Source of the DNA: Gimesia sp.
Lineage (GTDB): Bacteria > Planctomycetota > Planctomycetia > Planctomycetales > Planctomycetaceae
DNA length: 64,000 nt
Direction: 5' to 3'
Assembly: GCA_002706765.1 (NCBI GenBank)
Contig: PAJV01000078.1
Location: forward strand, 1-64,000
Part shown: positions 18,672 through 28,021 of the stretch, in pieces
Layout of the letters: every line of letters begins with the position of its first letter
Numbering within the stretch: the first letter of the stretch is position 1
Notes under the pieces: generated by a model
The model's database searches: none
Told to the model about the DNA's origin: nothing
Seen by the model: only the letters and a program-made list of their open reading frames with translations
Made by a program: the position numbers and the translations under genes

Positions 18672-19697
18672 ATGAATCCCCAATCCAAGCTTAGTGGAAT
18701 TTTCACTCCTAATCTGGTCCCTTATGACTCCCGCGGCGAAATCAATGAGCCGGAACTCCGTCGTTACATCGACTGGCTGATTGAAAAAGGGGTCCACGGT
18801 CTGTATCCCAATGGCTCCACAGGGGAGTTCACCCGCTTTACGCCTGAAGAACGTAAACGGATTGTCGCGATCATCGCAGACCAGACGCGGGGACGCGTTC
18901 CCATTCTGGCAGGCGCAGCCGAGGCAAATGTGCGCGAGACCATCAAGGCCTGTGAGTATTATCACAGTCTGGGAATCCGTGCCGTCGCGATTGTGGCTCC
19001 CTTTTATTACAAATTGAGTCCGGCATCGGTTTATGCTTATTTCAAGGAAATTGGTGATAACACTCCGATCGACGTGACGCTCTATAACATTCCCATGTTC
19101 GCCAGCCCCATCGATGTGCCTACCATTCAGCGTCTGTCTGAAGAGTGCGAGAAGATCGTGGCAATCAAGGATTCTTCAGGCGACATTCCCAACATGATCC
19201 GTATGATTCAGGCCGTCCGTCCAAATCGTCCTGAGTTCTCTTTTCTGACCGGCTGGGATGCTGCATTGATGCCGTTACTACTGAGTGGGGCAGATGGGGG
19301 AACGAATGCCAGTTCGGGAGTGGTTCCAGAACTGACACGCAAGTTATACGATCTGACGATGTCGGCCCAGTTGGATGAAGCCCGCCGCGTGCAGTACGAT
19401 TTATTGACCCTGTTCGATACGATGATTTATTCCGCTGAGTTTCCCGAAGGATTCCGGGCTGCAGTGGAATTGCGTGGTTTTCAGATGGGACAGGGGCGAC
19501 AGCCGATCACGGCAGAGCAGAAGACAGATATCACCACACTGAGACGGACACTGCAGTGCATGCTCTCCGAACATGGTTTTACGAATGAGCCCATTGGTGG
19601 TTGTGCCACTGGCATTACCGAAGAGCTCGGCAACAACGATGTTTCACAAATCGTGCAACGCGTGGTCGCGGAACTCAATCGGCGTAATCTGCTTTAA
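18672..19697 (+). CDS. DapA/N-acetylneuraminate lyase family aldolase with C-terminal helical tail
   Basis: The first 300 or so residues are a TIM-barrel class I aldolase of the DHDPS/NAL family: [14 protein letters not shown] loop, catalytic Tyr in VTLYNIPMF, Schiff-base Lys in VAIKDSSGD, and the GGTNASSG loop. The family includes dihydrodipicolinate synthase, sialic acid lyase and several sugar-acid aldolases; substrate cannot be settled from sequence. The unusual part is the C terminus. After a Gly/Asn-rich linker ([16 protein letters not shown]) the protein ends in a short amphipathic helix, [16 protein letters not shown]. That linker-plus-helix arrangement is how encapsulation peptides of bacterial microcompartment cargo look. 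No shell genes are in the window. The gene is monocistronic and convergent with alaS, with 25 bases between stops. Confidence 0.9.
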   Translation: MNPQSKLSGIFTPNLVPYDSRGEINEPELRRYIDWLIEKGVHGLYPNGSTGEFTRFTPEERKRIVAIIADQTRGRVPILAGAAEANVRETIKACEYYHSLGIRAVAIVAPFYYKLSPASVYAYFKEIGDNTPIDVTLYNIPMFASPIDVPTIQRLSEECEKIVAIKDSSGDIPNMIRMIQAVRPNRPEFSFLTGWDAALMPLLLSGADGGTNASSGVVPELTRKLYDLTMSAQLDEARRVQYDLLTLFDTMIYSAEFPEGFRAAVELRGFQMGQGRQPITAEQKTDITTLRRTLQCMLSEHGFTNEPIGGCATGITEELGNNDVSQIVQRVVAELNRRNLL

Positions 19698-19722
19698 GGG
19701 GTAAAACCGGATTCAGCCAGGC

Positions 19723-22350
19723 TCAGGCTTCCAACTGACTACGGTAGTAGTCCGCGCCGGTCGTGAGTGCTTCGTCGAGTTTATCGGGATCTTTTCCGCC
19801 AGCTTCTGCCATATCGGGACGACCACCGCCACCGCCGCCTACTACTTTGGCGGCTGCTTTGACGCAGTCTCCGGCTTTGAGCCCCTGTTTCACCAGGTCA
19901 GAATTGACGGCTGCCATCAATGCGACTTTGCCGTCGAGTACTGTTCCCAGGATCAACGCAACCTGTTTGCCTTTTTTCCGCAGATGATCAGCCAGTTCCC
20001 GCAACTGATCGCGTGATGCATCTTTGGCATGATAGGCCACAATTTTGACATCGTTCACAACAGGTGCCTCTTCCAGCAGATCATCGGCGGTTCCCGCGAG
20101 CGACTTACTGGAAAATTTCGTAAGCTGTTTTTTCGTTTCACGAAGTTCGTCCTGCAGATGCTGGATGCGGACTGGTAAATCGTCAGGTCGCGGTACCTTC
20201 ATCTGGGCGGCTATTTCCAGCAGCAGTTTCTCAGTGTCTCTGGTTTTTTCCAGTGCTTTCGGGCCTGTTAAGGCATAAATACGTCGTACCCCTTTGGCGA
20301 CCAGTTCTTCATTGATGATCTTGCATAAGCCGACCTGGCCTGTATTGGAAAGGTGGGTGCCTCCGCAGAGTTCGGTACTGAAGTCGCCCATTTGAACTAC
20401 TCGAACGTAGTCGGGATATTTTTCACCAAACAGTGCCATGGCCCCGCGTTCGCGGGCTTTCTGCAGTTTCATCAGTTCGGTCGTGACGGGCGCCCCTTCA
20501 GAAACACGCTGGTTGATAATATCTTCAATTCGGCTGATCTCTTCCGGAGTGACGGCTTTACTGTGGGAAAAATCGAAACGGAGCGTGTCTTCTTCCACCT
20601 TGGATCCACGCTGCATGGCGTTTTCTCCCAGAACGGTATGCAGTGCATGATGCAGCAGGTGTGTTGCGGAGTGGGCACGCTGAATTCCGGAACGACGGGG
20701 CTCTGTGACTGTTGCTGTGAGAGTCTGCCCCTGTTCCAGCTTGCCTGTCAGCAGGTGTCCGACATGCAGATACAGGCCTGCATTTTTCTGGGTATTGGTG
20801 ACTTCGAATTTAATTCCGTCTGCTTCAAGGAAGCCGGTATCGCCGACTTGGCCACCCGCTTCTGCGTAGAAGGGGGTCTGGTCGAGGACTACGACGACTG
20901 GGTGAGCATGACCTTTTTCGACCATGGATTCGACAAGTCGGTCCTCGGCAATGATGCCCATGACTTTGGATTCGGTCGTGGTGGTCTCATAACCCTTGAA
21001 GTCCGTTTCGCTGATGGTTTTGTGGAGTGCGGTCAGCGGTCCCTCTGACATGACGGAATCCAGGAAGGCACCGCTGCCGCTGCCTTCTTTGTGCTGTTGC
21101 ATCATGTTATTGAACTCGGTCCGGTTGACGGACATGTTGTTCTTGGCAGCAAGGGCTTCGGTCAGTTCGATCAGAAAACCATCGGTCTGATGCAGGTCAA
21201 AAGCGTCTTCTCCTGAGATGACCGAGCTGCCTGCCTGTTCTGCGGTTTTCAGAAAGCCTTCAAAGCGTGAGAGTCCTTTTTCAATGACACCCAGAAACTG
21301 TTCTTCTTCTTCCTTGATCGTGCTTTGCACATTTTCCACGGTTTTGGCGATATCAGGATAGGGCGTTTTCATGATTTCAACAACAGCCGGTACAAGCTGG
21401 TGCAGAAACGGTTCACGTTTCCCGAGCAGGTAGCCTTCCAACAGCGCGCGGCGGAGTAATTGCCTGACGACATAACTCTCTTTGTCTCTACCTGGGTTAA
21501 CTCCTTCATGGATACTGAAAGTGATGGCTCGTACGTGGTCCGAGATACGACGAACCGGTCGTCCTGATGTTGCGTCAAAATCGTAGCCAGTCCCTACAAT
21601 ATCGCCGGCGGCAAGGCAGAGCTGTTTGAGCGTATCGATCTCAAAGTTGCTGCGGACACCCTGGAGTACCGAAGCGGTCCGCTCCAGACCCATGCCGGTA
21701 TCGATGTTCTTTTTGGGGAGGGGCTTGAGATTATTGGGAGGACCTCCCACCCGGTTAAACTGAGTGAAGACCAGGTTCCAGATTTCGACGTTGTCTTTCC
21801 CGCCATTGGGATGGTAGAAGATTTCACTGCAGGGGCCACAAACTCCATCGGGTCCATCAGAGGGGGCGCCGGCGGGCCAGAAATTTTCGTGTTCGTTTTC
21901 ACGGCTGATCCGGTTGGCAGGCAGTTTGATTTCATCATGCCAGATATTGTAGGCTTCGTCGTCGTCCAGATAGACGGTGACGGAAAGCAGGTTGGGGTCG
22001 AGTCCCAGATATTTCTTATCGGTCAGGTATTCCCAGGCCCAGTGGATGGCTTCGCGCTTGAAATAATCGCCGAACGAGAAGTTACCCAGCATCTCGAAAA
22101 ACGTATGGTGATACGCGGTGACACCCACGTTCTGGATATCGCCGGTTCGCAGGCACATCTGGCAGGTGGTGGCACTGGGGAATTCCAGTTTTCCCACTCC
22201 CAGAAACTGATCCTTAAACTGGTTCATCCCCGCTGGCGTGAACAGAACTGTTTTGTCATTCCGCGGAACCAGGACATCTGAGGGGCGTTTGACACAACCT
22301 TTTTCTTCAAAGAAGGAAAGATAGCTCTCGCGAAGTTCGTCTGTTTTCAT
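19723..22350 (-). CDS. alaS: Alanyl-tRNA synthetase
   Basis: This is a full-length class II alanyl-tRNA synthetase of 875 residues, charging tRNA-Ala. It has the N-terminal catalytic domain ([18 protein letters not shown]; motif 3 [13 protein letters not shown]), the editing domain with the zinc motifs HSATHLLHH and CGGTH, and the C-terminal DHHA1-like domain ending with the glycine-rich [15 protein letters not shown] signature. The start ATG at 22350 lies only 6 bases after the stop of the HtrA-like protease gene, so the two are probably one transcript and alaS depends on the upstream promoter. Confidence 0.98.
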   Translation of the reverse strand: MKTDELRESYLSFFEEKGCVKRPSDVLVPRNDKTVLFTPAGMNQFKDQFLGVGKLEFPSATTCQMCLRTGDIQNVGVTAYHHTFFEMLGNFSFGDYFKREAIHWAWEYLTDKKYLGLDPNLLSVTVYLDDDEAYNIWHDEIKLPANRISRENEHENFWPAGAPSDGPDGVCGPCSEIFYHPNGGKDNVEIWNLVFTQFNRVGGPPNNLKPLPKKNIDTGMGLERTASVLQGVRSNFEIDTLKQLCLAAGDIVGTGYDFDATSGRPVRRISDHVRAITFSIHEGVNPGRDKESYVVRQLLRRALLEGYLLGKREPFLHQLVPAVVEIMKTPYPDIAKTVENVQSTIKEEEEQFLGVIEKGLSRFEGFLKTAEQAGSSVISGEDAFDLHQTDGFLIELTEALAAKNNMSVNRTEFNNMMQQHKEGSGSGAFLDSVMSEGPLTALHKTISETDFKGYETTTTESKVMGIIAEDRLVESMVEKGHAHPVVVVLDQTPFYAEAGGQVGDTGFLEADGIKFEVTNTQKNAGLYLHVGHLLTGKLEQGQTLTATVTEPRRSGIQRAHSATHLLHHALHTVLGENAMQRGSKVEEDTLRFDFSHSKAVTPEEISRIEDIINQRVSEGAPVTTELMKLQKARERGAMALFGEKYPDYVRVVQMGDFSTELCGGTHLSNTGQVGLCKIINEELVAKGVRRIYALTGPKALEKTRDTEKLLLEIAAQMKVPRPDDLPVRIQHLQDELRETKKQLTKFSSKSLAGTADDLLEEAPVVNDVKIVAYHAKDASRDQLRELADHLRKKGKQVALILGTVLDGKVALMAAVNSDLVKQGLKAGDCVKAAAKVVGGGGGGRPDMAEAGGKDPDKLDEALTTGADYYRSQLEA

Positions 22351-22356
22351 TGTTTC

Positions 22357-23964
22357 TTATTGCTTGCTGGGGGGAAGGATCAGCTTTGGGCCATCCAGAT
22401 ATAGTAATGTTACCGGTGAATTATTGACTTTTTGTGCTTCCTGGTAGAACGAACCCGGGGTTTGTACCGCCTGTCCATTGATCTGGCTGATAAAGGCACC
22501 TTCCTTGAGCCCGGCCTGTTGAGCAGGACTGTCTGGAGCAACATGAGTTACGACGACAGCAGGTGGATAACTGAACGGACTGAATGTATATTTCCTGCGA
22601 GCCGTGGGATAATCGACTCTAAGTCCGCGCCAGAGAGGATGGCGATAGCGGGTTTGTACAATCCCTTCATCATCCGCTACGGGCCATTTTCCCAGTTTCA
22701 CGTTCAGAGTCAACTCACGCGGTTTTTTTCCTCTCAATATTTGAAGCTTTATCTCATTTCCTGCACCAGCTTTACCAACTTCACGCATCAGGTCGAGATC
22801 ATGCGATAATTGCTGGCCGTTGACGGACAGGATCAAATCACGGGGCTGCAGCCCGGCCAGTTGTGCAGGAGAATGCTGTTTGACACGCGTTGCTTCCACG
22901 TAAAAAGGGGCATCCAGATCCGTGGCTCCAGGAAAGTTACTACGTACCTGACCCCGATCCAGTGTTCCAGGTTCGATGCCCAGGAAACCATATTCGGCTT
23001 CGAGGCCTGCGGCAAGATCGTTGATGATCCGTAACGTGGAGTCATCGATGGGGATTGCATAGCCCACCGATTTTTCATAACCCTCGAGTGCTGCCAGGGC
23101 TGTTGTGACGCCAATCAGTTTTCCCTCAAGATCCAGTAAGGCCCCTCCACTGGTGCCCAGATCCAGGTGGGTGTCGACCTGCAGCAACGTACCAAAGTGA
23201 TGCAGGGTTTCTTCCTTGGCAATCTCCTGATTTAAAAAATGTTTGAAGATGGGTACCGGATAGCGGTGAAAATTACTGATGATCCCCCAACTGGCACTGG
23301 GTGAACCATCGCGGGCGATAGCATAGGGGTTTCCCAGGGCGATGACAAACTGACCTTTTTTCACCGGTATGTTATTGCCATACCTGATGGGGGTCAGGGA
23401 GCGCGCGTATTCCGGAGACAATGGCTGCGCCGGTGTGAGGACGGTCAGGTCACTGCGTGGATCAGCGGCAATAATCTCTGCATAAAACCCCTGTCGATTG
23501 GCGGTGTGCACGTAAAGTCGGCTGTCCGGGGCAGTACTTTGTTCGGCGACCGGCCCGCCTTCAGTCAGATGGAAATTCGTCAGCACCAGAATCCGGTTCT
23601 GTTTTGTCGGGTCTGGTATCAGGATCCCTGATCCAAATTCATTAGGAATAAAATTCAGATCCTGAGGATCCTGTGAGATGCTGAATCCCTGGTTGGGGTC
23701 GATTCCAAAGGGAGCAGGTATGCGTGACTGAAATTTCTGTTTGGGGAGTTTTATTTTTGAGATTGCCACGACAGACGATTCGGACTGTTCGATGGCTTTA
23801 ACGATCTGCTGTTGTACCGCCAGCGCGATTGTCGAAGCATCCGGTGTTTGAGCCTTGAGTGGCGACCCGCACAGGAACGGGAGCAACAGGATGATCCCGG
23901 CGAGGAAGGTTCTCACTAACCACGGGCAACCAGAGGCAGATCGTATTGATAAAACATCAAGCAT
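22357..23964 (-). CDS. Secreted HtrA-like serine protease with two PDZ domains
   Basis: The 535-residue precursor begins with a signal peptide (CPWLVRTFLAGIILLLPF, cleavage likely after SPLKAQ). A trypsin-like domain spans about residues 60-280, with the expected triad: His in VLTNFHLTEGG, Asp in ADPRSDLTVL and Ser in LGTSGGALLD. Two PDZ domains follow, near 300-390 (SPAQLAGLQPRDLILSVNG) and 420-520 (SPAQQAGLKEGAFISQING). This is the DegP/DegQ plan for periplasmic protein quality control. I chose ATG 23964, which sits at the signal peptide; the frame stays open to 24132, but that part overlaps the recA terminator hairpin. The core GTSGGAL replaces the more common GNSGGPL. It probably forms an operon with alaS. 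Confidence 0.9.
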   Translation of the reverse strand: MLDVLSIRSASGCPWLVRTFLAGIILLLPFLCGSPLKAQTPDASTIALAVQQQIVKAIEQSESSVVAISKIKLPKQKFQSRIPAPFGIDPNQGFSISQDPQDLNFIPNEFGSGILIPDPTKQNRILVLTNFHLTEGGPVAEQSTAPDSRLYVHTANRQGFYAEIIAADPRSDLTVLTPAQPLSPEYARSLTPIRYGNNIPVKKGQFVIALGNPYAIARDGSPSASWGIISNFHRYPVPIFKHFLNQEIAKEETLHHFGTLLQVDTHLDLGTSGGALLDLEGKLIGVTTALAALEGYEKSVGYAIPIDDSTLRIINDLAAGLEAEYGFLGIEPGTLDRGQVRSNFPGATDLDAPFYVEATRVKQHSPAQLAGLQPRDLILSVNGQQLSHDLDLMREVGKAGAGNEIKLQILRGKKPRELTLNVKLGKWPVADDEGIVQTRYRHPLWRGLRVDYPTARRKYTFSPFSYPPAVVVTHVAPDSPAQQAGLKEGAFISQINGQAVQTPGSFYQEAQKVNNSPVTLLYLDGPKLILPPSKQ

Positions 23965-24086
23965 GCAGGGCCTTGTATTGAAACGGAAGTATCTTTTGAA
24001 CGGAAAGCGACTCTTGCTTCTCACAGGCGCTTTACACAGGGATCGTCCTGAAGCCATTTTACTGTTTTTAGAGGGAGAACCCAATG

Positions 24087-24128
24087 CAAAACGACCTTGA
24101 ATACCGGTTGGGTATTCAGGTCGTTTTG
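24087..24128 (-). terminator. recA intrinsic terminator
   Basis: This is a nearly perfect hairpin: AAAACGACCTTGAATACC is followed by GGTT and then GGGTATTCAGGTCGTTTT, with one bulged base. The arm ends in a T-run on either strand, so it can stop transcripts in both directions. It lies 40 bases after the recA stop codon and upstream of the protease gene, separating the two minus-strand units. Confidence 0.9.
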
Positions 24129-24167
24129 TCACTCAGGTGTCTTTCATCCGGGAATCCTGGCGTCGGA

Positions 24168-25256
24168 TCAGGCTTCGGCGGCTTCCGTTTCCGGTTCGGG
24201 CTCTTCTTCAGGAGTGGGAACGACCCCCTGTGCTGCCAGAACTTTCTGTTTGATCTCCTCGCAGATATCCGGGTTTTCTTCGAGGATCACCTTAGACTTG
24301 TCACGCCCTTGACCCAGTCGTAATTCACCGTAGCTGAACCAACTGCCGCTTTTCTTGACGATTTTATTTTCGACGGCCAGGTCCAGCAGGTCCAGTTCGT
24401 AATTAATTCCGCCTGTGGTGAGCATATCAAACTCAGCAACCCGGAAGGGGGGGGCAATTTTGTTTTTGACAATCTTGGCTTTCATGCGAATGCCGGTAAC
24501 GTTGTCCCCATCTTTCAGAGTCGCGATTCGGCGGACATCCACACGAACCGAGCTGTAGAATTTCAATGCGCGACCACCGGGTGTTGTTTCGGGACTGCCG
24601 AACATGACACCGATTTTTTCGCGAATCTGGTTGATGAAAATCACAGTCGTTTTCGATTTGGAAATAGCCCCCGTCAGTTTACGCATAGCCTGGCTCATCA
24701 TGCGGGCCTGGAGACCGACGTGCGTATCCCCAATTTCGCCATCCAGTTCTGCCTTGGGAACCAGGGCCGCGACTGAGTCGACGACAATAACATCGACGGA
24801 GTTCGATTTGATCAACATTTCAGCAATCTGCAGGCCTTCTTCGCCATAGGTTGGCTGACTGACGAGCAGTTCGGCAATGTTAACGCCCAGCTTTTTAGCC
24901 CAGACCGGATCGAGGGCATGTTCGGCGTCGATGAATGCGGCAATGCCTCCTTCTTTCTGCGCGTTGGCGATCACATGCAGTGCAAGCGTTGTTTTCCCGC
25001 TGGATTCCGGGCCGTACAGTTCGATGATACGTCCTCGGGGAAATCCGGCTCCACCCAGTGCCAGGTCAAGCGAAAGTGCGCCACTGGCGATCGAGGGAAC
25101 AGACCGGGCATTCGCGCCCGTCAGTTTCATGATCGCGCCTCTGCCAAAAGCCTGCTCAATTTGTCCCAGGGCGTTTTTCAGCATCCCTTCCGAATCGTTG
25201 GTGCCATTCGTGCTTGGCGCGGGGGTTGCTCTTTTTGATCGTGATTTTGCGGCCAT
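24168..25256 (-). CDS. recA: Recombinase A
   Basis: RecA is the recombinase that polymerises on single-stranded DNA, drives strand exchange and activates the SOS response. The 362-residue protein has Walker [14 protein letters not shown], Walker [13 protein letters not shown], the L1 and L2 DNA-binding loops ([30 protein letters not shown]), and an acidic C-terminal tail ([13 protein letters not shown]) that normally damps activity. The N terminus has a 25-residue Ser/Arg/Asn-rich leader longer than that of E. coli RecA. A GAAGGAAG ribosome-binding site lies seven bases before the ATG. I see no E. coli-type LexA box in the 285 bases upstream, so any SOS control would use another motif. A strong terminator follows at 24087-24128. 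Confidence 0.99.
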   Translation of the reverse strand: MAAKSRSKRATPAPSTNGTNDSEGMLKNALGQIEQAFGRGAIMKLTGANARSVPSIASGALSLDLALGGAGFPRGRIIELYGPESSGKTTLALHVIANAQKEGGIAAFIDAEHALDPVWAKKLGVNIAELLVSQPTYGEEGLQIAEMLIKSNSVDVIVVDSVAALVPKAELDGEIGDTHVGLQARMMSQAMRKLTGAISKSKTTVIFINQIREKIGVMFGSPETTPGGRALKFYSSVRVDVRRIATLKDGDNVTGIRMKAKIVKNKIAPPFRVAEFDMLTTGGINYELDLLDLAVENKIVKKSGSWFSYGELRLGQGRDKSKVILEENPDICEEIKQKVLAAQGVVPTPEEEPEPETEAAEA

Positions 25257-25541
25257 TGAGGTCTTCCTTCAATAATATGACACTTGCCCCGCATTGAGTT
25301 CGAGTTCGTCAGGCGAAGCAACTGCCTAATTTATCGAGAATTGCGGGGACGCTATTATTGAACGCCGTCTCGACCCATGGTTTTAAAAGAAATGTCTATT
25401 GTGGACAAAGATACATTAAAATATTTCCTCTCCTGTCACAATAGAAAACATGAGACATTTATAGCTGTCGACAATTATTTCAGAATCTCACCAGTCTGAA
25501 AAGGAATAAAAGCGGGGAAAGCTTCGAAAAAAAGAAGAAGC

Positions 25542-26108
25542 TTATTCCGAAGCCGATTCCGTTTCCCGATCCATCAGCATGCCCAGATAAGACAGCCGAA
25601 TTTGATTGGACAGTCCAAGAGTTTTTGCCAGTTCGATGATCGCTGCTTCTGCCTGAGCGAGCTGATCTTCTTCCGCCAGCAATTCGATTTCTGCAAAGGT
25701 TCCCAGTTCCTGAACTTCGTCGATCGTGATTTCAAACGAATGTTGATGGTGGGGATAAGTGTAAGGTGTACGTCGTTTTTTGACCGTCCGCACCTGTTCG
25801 AAGCCGAGCAGTTCCAGCATTTCTGCCAGTTGCTCAAATGTGGACTCTCCCGACTCAAACCCGAGTTCGATCTCCTGCCGCACCTTGCTGACGGTAGCCC
25901 GTTTCGGACCTTTGTAGGTAATCCGGTTGTCAGTGCCATTGCGGCGAATGCGGAGTGCTTCATCTGTTTCCGCAAAATTTCGCACGGGATGTGCAAAATA
26001 GTAATCGTGCTGTTCGACAGGCTCACCACGCATCGCCCCCAGATGCGCCAACTGGTCGATGAGTTTATCTTTGTCATGAATCCGGAATTTTTGTTCGATT
26101 TCCAGCAT
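25542..26108 (-). CDS. CYTH-domain protein, class IV adenylate cyclase type
   Basis: The 188-residue protein is a single CYTH tunnel domain. It starts with the diagnostic ExExK motif (LEIEQKF) and continues with alternating charged strands, such as ALRIRRNGTDNRITYKGPK, TVSKVRQEIELGFES and SFEITIDEVQELGTFAEIEL. This layout and length match CyaB-type class IV adenylate cyclases and related triphosphate-processing enzymes. These hydrolyse or cyclise organic triphosphates using acidic residues and divalent metal. Whether it makes cAMP or acts as a tri(poly)phosphatase cannot be told from sequence. It lies 57 bases downstream of the cytochrome lipoprotein gene on the same strand, possibly co-transcribed. 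Confidence 0.88.
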   Translation of the reverse strand: MLEIEQKFRIHDKDKLIDQLAHLGAMRGEPVEQHDYYFAHPVRNFAETDEALRIRRNGTDNRITYKGPKRATVSKVRQEIELGFESGESTFEQLAEMLELLGFEQVRTVKKRRTPYTYPHHQHSFEITIDEVQELGTFAEIELLAEEDQLAQAEAAIIELAKTLGLSNQIRLSYLGMLMDRETESASE

Positions 26109-26165
26109 TGAACGAGAGCCATCTGAAATAGAGTAATGAAAGTAGTGATCGCTCTTGCTGATCTG

Positions 26166-27836
26166 TTAATCACGCCAGGGATGTTTGATTTTTTCCCAGT
26201 AGGAATCGAATTCAAATTTGGGGCTGTTGTCGAGATCGTGACACTGATAGCAGGTATTCTTTTTGGCCTCAGCAAGTGTGACCCGCATGACTTTTTTGGC
26301 TTCTTCCAGCTGATCCATTTCAACCAGTTTGATATGGCCGCTGCCGGGACCGTGGCAGTTTTCACACTGCTGGCCTAACAGATGGGGGGATTCCTGCTTG
26401 TTGACGAATCCGCTTGTGTATCGAATCACTTCCTGGGGGTGCCAGCCGGTGACATGGCAGGAGAGGCATTCGGGATCATAAATTCGGGAGATGATTTTCT
26501 CACCACGTTCTATCTGATCCTGGCGGCCTTCAATCAGGCTCTGGTAGGCGTGTGCATGTGCGGTGGTCAGCCATTTTTCATATGCTTTGGTGTGGCATTC
26601 GCCACAGGTTTCAGCGCCGACAAAGGTGGCACCGCGGGGATGATCAATGGGCAGTTCTTTCGCGGCGAGGTCTTCCTGTTTGAGACGGTCCTGGTAGAAC
26701 TGCATGTGCTCAGCCATTTTCGGAGTGTTTTGGAACCGCTGTTTATCCAGTTCGATCACGGTAAAACGGAAGCGTTTTGAGGGATCTGCCTTGTCAGCCT
26801 GATCGGGATAGTAGCCCACCACTCCCGCACTTTTTCCTTTGTGGCCGACATCCACCATCATTGTTTTACCGATAAACGCCGGTTCTCCGAGCGGGTCTTC
26901 TACGCCGCCTGCTGTCAGCAGAATGTCAAATTCAGGGAACTTTTCCGCGAGTGCTTTTGATTCGTCTTTTTCCGACTGCGAGAGGAGAATCATCAGGTCG
27001 GGTTTCGCGGCCTGCATCTGTTTAATGACGTCGGGCAGCACTTTCGCAGGTTCCTGCCATGTGATGTCGGGGAACTTTTCTACATGGCTTTTACTCAGGA
27101 TGGACGTGACTGCCATTTTCACGCCGCCGACTTCTACGATTTTAAACGCCGTTTTCCCGAGTCCCGGAGTTTCCAGGAAGAGGATATTGGCTGCGAGAAA
27201 AGTGGGAGTGGTATTGGGAGCCTGTGGTTCCGGATTGTGCAGTTGCAGGAAGATGTCTGCTCCGAAGCGTAGTTCTTCGGGGCCGAGTCCGATGCCCGCG
27301 TAGTTCATGTCTTTCATGGAAGCCAGAATGGTTTCATATTTGATCTGGCTCTGTCGGCGATTGCGTTTGACGAGCCCCCCGAGATCGAAGGCCGTCACAG
27401 GCCATTTTCGCTCTTCGATCTGTTGAAACAGATTTGCCAGCAGTGAAACGCCCCCGGTCTGATTTTGGGTACACCCACAGGGCTCAAGATAACCGTGCCT
27501 CTCTCCAGTCAAGACAATCGCCAGTTTGGGAGCAGGCCAGTCTTTAAACAACGGTTTTGGAGAACCGGTGGAAGCAGCTGTCGTTTTCACCGCTGTGGAA
27601 GCGTGGGGAGATCCTGCAGGAGCCGTCTGTGGTGTGAGTGAGGCAGCAGAAGAGTCTGGGGCAGCAGCAGGTTTCGCAGTAACCGGTTTTTCTGATTGTG
27701 TTTCTGGAGTGTTCAGTTTCGATTCCTCAGGGGCCAGACTGGCTTCCGGTGAGGAACTTGTTTCACACCCTGTCTGCAGGGAGAGGATCAGAATCGCGAT
27801 CAGGATTAACGGGGTTGAAATTCGGCTGTTTAACAT
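26166..27836 (-). CDS. Lipoprotein with nucleotidase-like domain fused to tetrahaem cytochrome c
   Basis: The 556-residue protein begins with a lipoprotein signal (LILIAILILSLQTGC, lipobox LQTGC). A Ser/Pro/Ala-rich linker to about residue 95 follows, then a 5'-nucleotidase/metallophosphatase-like domain (LAIVLTGERHGYLEPCGCTQ, near residue 105; DLGGLVKRNRRQ). In the first metal motif the usual Asp-x-His reads Glu-Arg-His, and the loop carries a CGC pair. The C-terminal third holds four CXXCH haem sites: CGECH, CLSCH, CENCH and CYQCH, resembling cytochrome c554-type cytochromes. Membrane-anchored electron transfer is likely; whether the phosphatase half is active is doubtful. I chose ATG 27836, with GGAAGG nine bases upstream. 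The in-frame ATG at 27878 would push the signal peptide inwards. Confidence 0.88.
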   Translation of the reverse strand: MLNSRISTPLILIAILILSLQTGCETSSSPEASLAPEESKLNTPETQSEKPVTAKPAAAPDSSAASLTPQTAPAGSPHASTAVKTTAASTGSPKPLFKDWPAPKLAIVLTGERHGYLEPCGCTQNQTGGVSLLANLFQQIEERKWPVTAFDLGGLVKRNRRQSQIKYETILASMKDMNYAGIGLGPEELRFGADIFLQLHNPEPQAPNTTPTFLAANILFLETPGLGKTAFKIVEVGGVKMAVTSILSKSHVEKFPDITWQEPAKVLPDVIKQMQAAKPDLMILLSQSEKDESKALAEKFPEFDILLTAGGVEDPLGEPAFIGKTMMVDVGHKGKSAGVVGYYPDQADKADPSKRFRFTVIELDKQRFQNTPKMAEHMQFYQDRLKQEDLAAKELPIDHPRGATFVGAETCGECHTKAYEKWLTTAHAHAYQSLIEGRQDQIERGEKIISRIYDPECLSCHVTGWHPQEVIRYTSGFVNKQESPHLLGQQCENCHGPGSGHIKLVEMDQLEEAKKVMRVTLAEAKKNTCYQCHDLDNSPKFEFDSYWEKIKHPWRD

Positions 27837-28021
27837 GCAGTTTGACCTTCCGTGGAGGTGGTTGAGGAAAGTAAGCAATGGGGAAATTCCTCATGGTTTA
27901 TCTTAGCTCAAAACGATGTATTGCGTCAAAGTAGATCTGACCCTGGCCCTGGAAAGGTCTTCAATCAAAAATGTTGCTGGTTTACTGAGATACAGGCACG
28001 TTTATTTCTCTGGATCTGGGA

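Noticed and set aside
20353..21048. 231-residue plus-strand frame inside alaS
   Set aside because: Antisense shadow of a certain gene, with no independent signals.
25257..25541. SOS box upstream of recA
   Set aside because: No CTGT-N8-ACAG or close variant seen; alternative LexA motifs cannot be recognised without comparison.
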